DNA of 64,000 nucleotides from Hyalangium ruber. GTDB lineage: Bacteria; Myxococcota; Myxococcia; Myxococcales; Myxococcaceae. The notes under the pieces are model-generated. The model was not told where the DNA came from. It worked only from the letters and a program-made list of their open reading frames with translations, and did no database searches. The stretch lies in assembly GCF_034259325.1 (NCBI RefSeq), contig NZ_JAXIVS010000003.1, positions 744,001-808,000 on the forward strand, in the 5' to 3' direction. The translations under genes and the position numbers were made by a program. Below, in pieces: positions 53,895-61,362 of this stretch (the stretch's first letter is position 1; each line of letters begins with the position of its first letter).

Positions 53895-55535
53895 ATGAGA
53901 CGGTGGCTCTTCTGGATCGTGTGTCTCCTGGGCACGGCCTGTGCCCACTCCGAGCCCTCGCCTCCACCGGGGCCCGCTCGGATCCGGCCCCTCCTGCAGG
54001 TGCTGTTCGACGACAGGTTCCAGAGCTCGCCTCGCGAGCTCTCGCCGCACACGCAGCGGCTCCCGGCCTACCAGGCGGAGATCCAGGAGCCGATCAAGTG
54101 GCCCCGTGTCCAGAAGAGGCCAGCGCTGGCCATCACCCATGTGACGGTCATCGATGTGACCGGGGGTCCTTCACGTCCAGACATGACGGTGTTCGTGGAG
54201 GGGAATCGGATCGCGGAAATCACCCCGAGCCAGGGGGCCCCCACCCGCGCTGGCGTCATGGTCGTGAATGGACGGGGGAAGTTCCTCATCCCCGGGCTCT
54301 GGGACATGCATGTACACACGACGGTCCCTGTCCTCCGGCAACCGGACGAGAAGGATCTACCGGGCGTGGAGGACATGTTGGCCCTCTTCGTCGCCAGCGG
54401 TGTCACAGGCGTGCGTGACATGGGCGGCTGGGGCACCTACACGGTCGATCTCAAGCGCCTCGCGAACTCGGGGCACATCCTCAGCCCGACCATGGTGGTG
54501 GGCACCATGGTGGATGGTCCGGACGGGATGATGTCCGTGGGGTACATCCGGCTGGCCAGCGGCCCGAAGCAGGCACGCCGGCTGGTGCGCAAGATCAAGG
54601 CGGAAGGCTTCGACTTCGTGAAGGTGTACTCGTTCCTCCCGCGCAACATCTACCGCGCCATTGTCGATGAGTGCCGGCGTAATGACATACCCTGGGTAGG
54701 CCATGTCCCCATGGAGATACCGCTCGCGGAGGTGGCCAAGGAGGGCCAGCGCAGCATCGAGCACATGGGGGACATGTTCTCGCTCGAGATCGCGTGCTCC
54801 AGCCGTGAGAGGGCTGTGCGCGCGCTCCTGAATGCCCCGCTCGAAGACAACACGGTGATGGGCGACGCCATGATCAAGGTCTTTGATCTGGCGATGAAGA
54901 CTTACGACGAGAAGAAGTGCGCGGCGCTCTACGAGCAGTTGGCGCGGTCGCACACCTGGCAGGTCCCGACACTCAGCGTCTTCCGGATGGCCGCCAACCT
55001 GGGGGTCTACAGCAATGTCTATGCTTCCGAGCGCCGCTTCCTGCCCTACTACATCGAGAACTTCTGGACAAAGGCACACTTCGACTTGAACGCGCACCCC
55101 AAACCGTTCCGGGAGATGATCAAGCGCAAGCAGCAGTTCTACTCCGCGCAGGTGAAGGAGATGGTGAAGGCGGGCGTGCACATCATGACGGGGACGGACA
55201 CACCGATGTACACGCTCTACCCAGGGCTGAGCCTCCACTATGAGCTGGAGGATCTGGTCGCCGCAGGGCTCACCCCCCTGCAGGCGCTCCAGGCGGCCAC
55301 GATCGAGCCAGCGCGCTTCCTCGGGAAAGAGGGGCTCCAAGGCACCATCGAGCAGAACAGTGTGGCGGACATGGTGCTCCTGCGGGCCAACCCGCTAGAG
55401 GACATCCGGAACACACAGGAGATCGAGGCCGTGGTGCTCCAGGGCCACCTGCTCACGCGTATCCAGCTCGATCAGATCCATGAGGGCGTGGCCCGCCGCA
55501 CGGAGGCGGAGCTGGCGAACCCGAACCGGAGGTGA
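53895..55535 (+). CDS. Exported amidohydrolase
   Basis: A 546-residue exported hydrolase. A hydrophobic signal (MRRWLFWIVCLLGTAC) may carry a lipobox (GTAC is a weak match). The domain starts about residue 85 (THVTVIDVTGGP) with the metal motif GLWDMHVHT, and later has VGHVPMEI, SIEHMGD and TGTDTPM, as in imidazolonepropionase-like amidohydrolases (AMDHD1-like). GAGG supports ATG 53895. A different subgroup from the amidohydrolase before repeat copy C. Confidence 0.85.
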   Translation: MRRWLFWIVCLLGTACAHSEPSPPPGPARIRPLLQVLFDDRFQSSPRELSPHTQRLPAYQAEIQEPIKWPRVQKRPALAITHVTVIDVTGGPSRPDMTVFVEGNRIAEITPSQGAPTRAGVMVVNGRGKFLIPGLWDMHVHTTVPVLRQPDEKDLPGVEDMLALFVASGVTGVRDMGGWGTYTVDLKRLANSGHILSPTMVVGTMVDGPDGMMSVGYIRLASGPKQARRLVRKIKAEGFDFVKVYSFLPRNIYRAIVDECRRNDIPWVGHVPMEIPLAEVAKEGQRSIEHMGDMFSLEIACSSRERAVRALLNAPLEDNTVMGDAMIKVFDLAMKTYDEKKCAALYEQLARSHTWQVPTLSVFRMAANLGVYSNVYASERRFLPYYIENFWTKAHFDLNAHPKPFREMIKRKQQFYSAQVKEMVKAGVHIMTGTDTPMYTLYPGLSLHYELEDLVAAGLTPLQALQAATIEPARFLGKEGLQGTIEQNSVADMVLLRANPLEDIRNTQEIEAVVLQGHLLTRIQLDQIHEGVARRTEAELANPNRR

Positions 55536-55572
55536 GGGAGTGGGGCGCTGCAGGTAAAAGGTATGGTTGCCC

Positions 55573-56190
55573 ATGGGAGTCACCTCACTCAGCCTTGAAC
55601 TCAAGCCGAAGAAGCCGAGCCAGGAGCCCGAGCTCGACGACGAGGCATGGGAGGAACTCTTCGACGAGGTGAATGGCCTCCTCTCGGCCTATCTCGAGAA
55701 GCACCTTCGCCGCGCCGCCGAGGCCGGGTTCCTGGAAGACATCGACGCGGGCTGTGTCGTCGAGCTGGATCACGAGGACTGCGAGAACGGTCGGCTCACG
55801 TTCCGGTTCAACGACAGCTGGGCCTTGGGGGCCGAGGCGGCAGCGCACTGGTACACGCTCGCACTGGCGGCCTGCTTCGATGAGGTGGAGACGGTGCTCG
55901 GCAAGCGAGGCTTCAAGTCGAAGCGCCTGCGACGGGACGTGAGCGCGCTCGCGCGCAAGGGAACCGGCACGCTGCCGCTCGTGGCCATCGGGACAGAGCT
56001 GGTCGGGGTCGACAAGCGCGGGGAACTCATGAGCACCGAGGGTGTGGAGCTCGAGCTCTCGGCGAAGGACAAGGCGCTCATCGCCAAGGCGGCGAAGACG
56101 CGGCAGTGCCAATGCAAGCTCTGTGAGAAGCTGCTCCGCCGCCAGCGGGCTGCGCGCCTTGCTCCGCCAGCCGGTCGTAGAGCTCGCTGA
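55573..56190 (+). CDS. Unknown cytoplasmic protein with C-terminal Cys cluster
   Basis: A 205-residue protein without signal peptide. An acidic N-terminal helix (DDEAWEELFDEVNGLLSAYLE) precedes a mixed alpha/beta domain and a C-terminal CQCKLC that may bind metal, followed by a basic tail. I do not recognise the family. ATG 55573 is chosen; TTG 55567 is possible. It starts 37 bp after the amidohydrolase stop, perhaps one transcript. Confidence 0.65.
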   Translation: MGVTSLSLELKPKKPSQEPELDDEAWEELFDEVNGLLSAYLEKHLRRAAEAGFLEDIDAGCVVELDHEDCENGRLTFRFNDSWALGAEAAAHWYTLALAACFDEVETVLGKRGFKSKRLRRDVSALARKGTGTLPLVAIGTELVGVDKRGELMSTEGVELELSAKDKALIAKAAKTRQCQCKLCEKLLRRQRAARLAPPAGRRAR

Positions 56191-56212
56191 GCGGCTACCC
56201 ATTCTCGACCCG

Positions 56213-56242
56213 GGCCGCGCGTGAAGCGTCTCGCGCGCGGCC
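56213..56242. terminator. Hairpin between convergent genes
   Basis: GGCCGCGCG and its complement form a 9-bp stem with a 12-base loop between the unknown gene (+, stop 56190) and the lipoprotein gene (-, stop 56260). Confidence 0.6.
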
Positions 56243-56259
56243 TGGACTGGACCGGCTTC

Positions 56260-56841
56260 TCAGGTCTCGAAGTAGACGTAGTCGATGTTGATATAGGTGC
56301 CCGAACTCTCGGGACGCTTCTGGTTGAGCGCCTTGAACATGACGGTGCCCGCCGGAACGCCCCCATACAGCCACAAGACACAGTTCTCCGTCGTCGTCGG
56401 GGCATACATGTCGATGGTGGTCACGAACTCACCATTGAAATACACCCCCGCCTTGCCCGCATTCCGCATCATCGTGAAGCCCACCGCGATTTGATACGGG
56501 AAGGTCGGCATCGTGAAGGAGACCGTCGAGCCTCCCACGTTGGTGATGTGCTGCGTCCCCAGATAGAGCCCGCGGCCCGGCGTTTCCGCCTTCCAGGTGC
56601 CCGCGTACTTCACGGCGGAGTTCGTGTCGTCGTAGGTGTATTCATTTCCGATGAAGAGCGGGGGGCCACACTCGACCAGATAGTCGAAGTCGATCAGCGA
56701 GGATCTGGCTTCCTTGAGCGTCACCTCCGTCGAGGTGCTCGAGTCCCGTTCCGCAGCGGGCGACACGGGAAACTCACCGCCACACGCGGAAGCGAGGAAC
56801 ACCAGAGACATCCCCAACACGGACTTGCGCATCCTGAGCAT
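56260..56841 (-). CDS. Lipoprotein with carbohydrate-binding-like beta-sandwich
   Basis: A 193-residue lipoprotein (lipobox LASACGGE). After an Asp/Ser/Thr-rich linker, the domain reads YTYDDTNSAVKYAGTW, QHITNVGGSTVSFTMP, GVYFNGEFVTTIDMYAP, and ends SGTYINIDYVYF: the repeated beta-sandwich pattern found in many secreted glycan-active proteins of actinobacteria and myxobacteria. AAGGAG is five bases before ATG 56841. It may bind carbohydrate on the cell surface; no enzymatic domain is present. Confidence 0.7.
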   Translation of the reverse strand: MLRMRKSVLGMSLVFLASACGGEFPVSPAAERDSSTSTEVTLKEARSSLIDFDYLVECGPPLFIGNEYTYDDTNSAVKYAGTWKAETPGRGLYLGTQHITNVGGSTVSFTMPTFPYQIAVGFTMMRNAGKAGVYFNGEFVTTIDMYAPTTTENCVLWLYGGVPAGTVMFKALNQKRPESSGTYINIDYVYFET

Positions 56842-57076
56842 CATTTCTCCTTGGGTTGCAGGAACTGCGTCGTCCCCTTGTGCAACCCGTCGGCCACGCC
56901 ACGGCTCCGAGTGATGCTTTGTAAAGCTGTGGAACGGCTGTGTGTCGCAGGCGGGCCGACGTGTCGAGCCAACCGCTCTTGACGCGTCGGCTTGTGTCCC
57001 GCCGGCCACAGGCCGCCTCAGCGGTAACCAGGCGCCCCAGTGGCGTTCGAGGCCGAGGGGCGTTAAACCCGTCGGT

Positions 57077-58180
57077 ATGCCCAAGGGTTCCGTTTTCGGT
57101 GGAAAGGCCCAAGGCCTCCGCCTCGAGCGCATGCGCGCCTCGTCCCGCTTCCGGGAGGGCGTCTTCCAGAACACCGCGACGGTGACGCCAGGCCTCAAGC
57201 CCGGCACCACGTTCTCGACGATGGGCGAGTTCGTCCTGGGCGGTCAGCGCCGGACGCCGCCCGCGCCTCTGCCGTCCGAGAGCCCGCTGGCGACGTGGGC
57301 CCGGCCGCTGGACACGGGGCTGCGCGCGACGTGGCTCGGCCACTCCACGGTGCTGCTCGAGGTGGACGGGCTGCGCGTGCTCACGGACCCCGTCTGGGGC
57401 GAGCGCGCCTCTCCTTGGGCCTTCGCGGGGCCGAAGCGGTTCCATCCCGTGCCGGTGACGCTCGCGCAGTTGCCGCCGCTGGATGCGGTCATCCTCTCGC
57501 ACGACCACTACGACCACCTCGACCACCCGACCATCCTGCAGCTGGCGCGCACGAGCGCGCCCTTCTACACCTCGCTCGGCGTGGGCGCGCACCTGGAGGC
57601 GTGGGGCGTGCCCACCGAGCGCATCACCGAGCTGGACTGGTGGGAGTCTGCCATGCTCCCCCGGGGGGAGCTGCGCATCACCGCCGCGCCCTCCCAGCAC
57701 TTCTCCGGCCGAGGCATCGGAGACCGCAACCGCACGCTTTGGTCCTCGTTCGTCATCGAAACCCCGAGGCACAAGGTTTTCTTCAGCGGCGACACGGGCC
57801 TCACGCCGGAGTACGCCGACATCCGCCAGCGGCTGGGGCCCTTCGACCTCGTGATGCTGGAAGTCGGCGCGTACCACCCGGCGTGGGGCGACATCCACCT
57901 GGGGCCAGAGAACGCGCTCGAGGCGCTGGGGCTGCTTGGCGGCGGGGCGTTCCTGCCGGTGCATTGGGGCACCTTCAACCTCGCCATCCACGCATGGGAC
58001 GAGCCGGCCGAGGTGCTGCTCCGGCTCGGGCAGGAGCAGCGGGTGCGCCTGGTGATGCCGAGGCTGGGTGCTCCGGTGGTGCCGTCGCGGGTGGAGACCG
58101 TGGATCCGTGGTGGCGCACGGTGGGTGCCGCCCGTGAACTGGAGCCGCCCTCGGCGGGCGCGGTGGGCCCGGCGAGCTGA
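57077..58180 (+). CDS. Metallo-beta-lactamase-fold hydrolase (NAPE-PLD/UlaG-like)
   Basis: A 367-residue protein. The metal site is HDHYDHLDH from residue 142, with GHSTVLLEVDG before it and SGDTG, PVHWGTFNLA after it. This order matches the NAPE-phospholipase D-like/UlaG-like branch. It would cleave a phosphodiester or lactone. There is no signal peptide. The ATG at 57077 is the only one near the family start; no clear ribosome-binding site is seen. It is divergent from the lipoprotein gene. Confidence 0.9.
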   Translation: MPKGSVFGGKAQGLRLERMRASSRFREGVFQNTATVTPGLKPGTTFSTMGEFVLGGQRRTPPAPLPSESPLATWARPLDTGLRATWLGHSTVLLEVDGLRVLTDPVWGERASPWAFAGPKRFHPVPVTLAQLPPLDAVILSHDHYDHLDHPTILQLARTSAPFYTSLGVGAHLEAWGVPTERITELDWWESAMLPRGELRITAAPSQHFSGRGIGDRNRTLWSSFVIETPRHKVFFSGDTGLTPEYADIRQRLGPFDLVMLEVGAYHPAWGDIHLGPENALEALGLLGGGAFLPVHWGTFNLAIHAWDEPAEVLLRLGQEQRVRLVMPRLGAPVVPSRVETVDPWWRTVGAARELEPPSAGAVGPAS

Positions 58181-58216
58181 AGCGCTACATCCGCTCCTGT
58201 CCATCGAGGCGCACCC

Positions 58217-58813
58217 ATGGCTACAGTGATTCTCGAGGCCCGCTGTGTTGCCCCCTTCGTCGTCCGGGTCCGCTTCAGCGATGGGCAAGAGGGCGAGGCA
58301 AACCTCAAGCCCTGCCTCTTCGAGTGGGAAGCAGCGCGCGTCCCTGACCTCTCTGCCGAGACCCGCGACTGGCTGCGCTCGCCGGAGAACTTTCAAACCG
58401 TCCGTGTGGACCCTGAGACGGGCACGCTCGTCTGGGGAAACATGAGACCCTTCAGCGCGTCGCTGGTGTACTGGCGCGTGGAGAGGTACCGGGTGACGGC
58501 GACCATCCGCTCGAAAGAGGGGGCAGTCCTCTCCAAGCTCTTGCTCGGCGGAAGGTACGAGGTCTGGTCGAAGGGGCTTACCCTCGGGCGAGCCGGAACC
58601 AACACCGTCGTCGTGGATCAGGAAGGTGTGGCTCCGCTCCATGCCCGGGTGACGGTCGGCGGGGGGCACCACCCCTGCTACTTCATCGAGGTGGTGGAGG
58701 GAACGACGACCGCCGGAGGGACCTGCTCGTCAACGCCCGGCGAGCGCTTGCGGGTTCCCGCTCGCGCCCCGCTCTTGCTTGAGGTGGGCGCCTGCATCGT
58801 GGAGATTGAATGA
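58217..58813 (+). CDS. DUF2442-FHA fusion protein
   Basis: A 198-residue protein. Residues about 10-75 are DUF2442 (VRFSDGQEGEANLKPCLF, WLRSPENFQTVRVDPETG, TLVWGN). The second half (about 105-198) has FHA-domain features: EVWSKGLTLGRAGTNTVVVDQEGVAPLHARV, with the conserved GR, N, and HA positions. FHA domains bind phosphothreonine, so the fusion could link a toxin-antitoxin or DNA-associated DUF to Ser/Thr kinase signalling. It starts 36 bp after the MBL gene and 62 bp before the decarboxylase. Confidence 0.75.
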   Translation: MATVILEARCVAPFVVRVRFSDGQEGEANLKPCLFEWEAARVPDLSAETRDWLRSPENFQTVRVDPETGTLVWGNMRPFSASLVYWRVERYRVTATIRSKEGAVLSKLLLGGRYEVWSKGLTLGRAGTNTVVVDQEGVAPLHARVTVGGGHHPCYFIEVVEGTTTAGGTCSSTPGERLRVPARAPLLLEVGACIVEIE

Positions 58814-58875
58814 GCGCTGTGTGGATGCGCTGATTGCACCGCCAATTTCCAGGTTACCTCAAGAAAAGAGGAGTC

Positions 58876-61263
58876 ATGACGAACGCAAATTCTCGCCGCA
58901 GCGGGTCCAGCGTCAAGCGCTACTTCCAGTTCGGAGAGAGGCCCTTCCTCAAAGGAGCCGGCACCAAATCACCGGAGGCCTGGTTTCTGGGCACCAAGGC
59001 CGAGAACGCCGAGGAGCTCGAGCGGCTCGTGGTCGAGGCCATCCGCGATCACTCCTTCTGGCGGCGAAACTTCCACCCGCAGGATCCCACGCACATCACC
59101 GAGCAATCCAAGCGACATCCGGCGTACCTCCACGCGATGGACTCGCTGAGGGATAACTTCCGGTCGCTCCTTTCGTTCCTCAAGAAGTCCGTCCCCTTCT
59201 TCAGCGGTCGGTATCAGGGCCACATGAACTGGGACACCACGCTCCCCAGCGTGCTCGGTTACTTCGCGGCCATGCTTTACAACCCCAACAACGTCGCGTT
59301 CGAGGGGTCCACCGCCACCACGCTCCTCGAGATGATCGTCGGCGACGATCTATGCCGGATGCTCGGTTACAGCATCCCCGAAGAGGACGCCATTGATCAG
59401 GGAGCCATCCGGCCCTGGGGGCACATCACCAGCGGCGGCACCGCCGCGAACATCGAGGCCATCTGGTCCGCCAGGAACCTCAAGCTCTATCCCATCGCGC
59501 TGCGCGAGGCGCTCAAGGCCGAGGCCTCCCTCGCGGCGGCGCGCGCGCTCACGGTCACCACATGCGACGGGAGGACAGCGCCGCTGTCATCGCTCGACAC
59601 GTGGTCGCTCCTCAACCTCAAGGTCGACGACATCCTCTCCCTGCCCGGGCGCTTGACGGCCGAACACGGAATCTCGGGCGACACCATCACAGAGGCCCTG
59701 TCGAGGCACTCCCTCCAACACCTCGGCATCCTCGAGTTCTCGCGGCGCTACCTGGGGGATCTGAAGGAGTCGCCGGTAGTGCTGGTCCCCGCGACGAAGC
59801 ATTACTCGTTCCCCAAGGCGGCGGCGATCCTTGGCATCGGCTCGGCCAACGTGATTGACGTGCCCGTGGATCGCGACGCGCGGATGAGCCTCCCCGCTCT
59901 TGAGCGAATCTTGAGAGAGTGCCTCCAGGCCCGGCGGCCGGTCCTTACGGTGGTCGGTGTGATTGGGAGCACGGAAGAGAGCGCGGTGGATCCGCTGAAG
60001 GGGATCCTCGAGATGCGCCACGCGCTCCAGAAGAGCGGACTCTCGTTCACGGTCCACGCGGACGGCGCGTGGGGCGGGTACTTCGCCGCCGTGCTGCGCC
60101 CCGACGAGGGGCCGCGCGTGAAGGAGGCGCCGCATGAGCCGCCGCCCGAGGTGGGGATGAGCGGGTATGTGACGGCCCAGCTCTCGGCGCTGGGGCGGGC
60201 CGACTCCATCACGGTGGACCCGCATAAATCGGGCTACATCCCCTACCCTGCGGGGGCGCTCTGCTATCGGAACGGCGCCATGCGCGACATGGTGACGTTC
60301 AAGGCTCCCTATATCGTCCACGGTGACGAGGAGCCCGCAGTGGGCATTTACGGGCTGGAGGGCTCGAAGCCCGGGGCCGCGGTGGCGGCGGTATATCTGA
60401 GCCACAAGGTCATTCGGCCGACGCGCAGCGGCTATGGGCAGATCCACAGGAGGGCGCTGTTCAACTGCAAGCGCTTCTACGCGCGGCTTCTGTGCATGGC
60501 CGGGCCGAACGACAGGTTTGCCATCGTCCCGGTCCCGCGGCTCCAAGCGGAGGTTTCGGGCAGCGACGTCGAGGCCGAGGTGCGCTTCATCAGCGAGCGC
60601 ATCAACCGAAGAAGCGAAGAGGAGCTTCTGTCGGATCCCGAGGCCATGGCGCTCCTGCCCGAGCTCGGGCCGGATCAGAACATCTTGACCTACGCCGTGA
60701 ACTTCAAGAACCCGGACGGCTCGCTCAACACGAATCTGGAGCAGGCAAACCGGTTGAACAAGGCCATCTACGATCTCTTGAGCATCGATCCCGGGGACGA
60801 GATCTACGGCTACGGGATGATCGTGAGCACGACCGACTTCAGCGAGGAGCACTACGGGAAGACGTTCATCGAGGATTACAAGAGGCGCCTGGGCGTCGCG
60901 TCGTCGCCGGGCTCTACGGTGACGGTGCTCCGATCGACGACGATGGCGCCGTGGCTCTTGTCGACGCCCGACGGGAGCTTCCTGGACGTGCTGGAGTTCG
61001 AGCTCCGCGACGCGATCATGAAGGCGATGATGCGGGACTCGATGTTCCAGATCTTCAATGAGATCGACACGAACAAGGACGGCGTCCTAGAGGTGGCGGA
61101 GGTGATGAGCAAGTTCCGCGAGAGGGGCTACCAGGACGAAGAAATCGACGCGTTCTTGGAGATGTGCGACCTCGACAAGAGCGGCACGGTGTCCCTGGAC
61201 GAGTTCCTGGGCGCGTTCGCGCAGTTCGTGGCCAGGTCGAGGCTCGCGAGCGTCAGCGCCTAA
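58876..61263 (+). CDS. PLP-dependent group II decarboxylase with two C-terminal EF-hands
   Basis: A 795-residue cytoplasmic enzyme. The PLP-dependent decarboxylase domain (about 60-680) has the active-site VHADGAWGG and the PLP-binding Lys451 in DPHKSGY, with WGHITSGGTAANIEA earlier: glutamate/aspartate/aromatic amino-acid decarboxylase type. The C-terminal region carries two canonical EF-hand loops, DTNKDGVLEVAE (731-742) and DLDKSGTVSLDE (765-776), with all acidic ligands present. I infer control by Ca2+; plant glutamate decarboxylases achieve this by calmodulin, but a covalent EF-hand tail is unusual. AGGAG lies 3 bases before ATG 58876. Substrate unknown. Confidence 0.9.
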   Translation: MTNANSRRSGSSVKRYFQFGERPFLKGAGTKSPEAWFLGTKAENAEELERLVVEAIRDHSFWRRNFHPQDPTHITEQSKRHPAYLHAMDSLRDNFRSLLSFLKKSVPFFSGRYQGHMNWDTTLPSVLGYFAAMLYNPNNVAFEGSTATTLLEMIVGDDLCRMLGYSIPEEDAIDQGAIRPWGHITSGGTAANIEAIWSARNLKLYPIALREALKAEASLAAARALTVTTCDGRTAPLSSLDTWSLLNLKVDDILSLPGRLTAEHGISGDTITEALSRHSLQHLGILEFSRRYLGDLKESPVVLVPATKHYSFPKAAAILGIGSANVIDVPVDRDARMSLPALERILRECLQARRPVLTVVGVIGSTEESAVDPLKGILEMRHALQKSGLSFTVHADGAWGGYFAAVLRPDEGPRVKEAPHEPPPEVGMSGYVTAQLSALGRADSITVDPHKSGYIPYPAGALCYRNGAMRDMVTFKAPYIVHGDEEPAVGIYGLEGSKPGAAVAAVYLSHKVIRPTRSGYGQIHRRALFNCKRFYARLLCMAGPNDRFAIVPVPRLQAEVSGSDVEAEVRFISERINRRSEEELLSDPEAMALLPELGPDQNILTYAVNFKNPDGSLNTNLEQANRLNKAIYDLLSIDPGDEIYGYGMIVSTTDFSEEHYGKTFIEDYKRRLGVASSPGSTVTVLRSTTMAPWLLSTPDGSFLDVLEFELRDAIMKAMMRDSMFQIFNEIDTNKDGVLEVAEVMSKFRERGYQDEEIDAFLEMCDLDKSGTVSLDEFLGAFAQFVARSRLASVSA

Positions 61264-61362
61264 GCTCTCGGACACGAACTCTGTCCACCTTCACGCCAAG
61301 CCACACGGGCATCATTCTTCGACTGGCCGCACATCCGTGCAGACGCCTGGAAGGAAGCGAAC

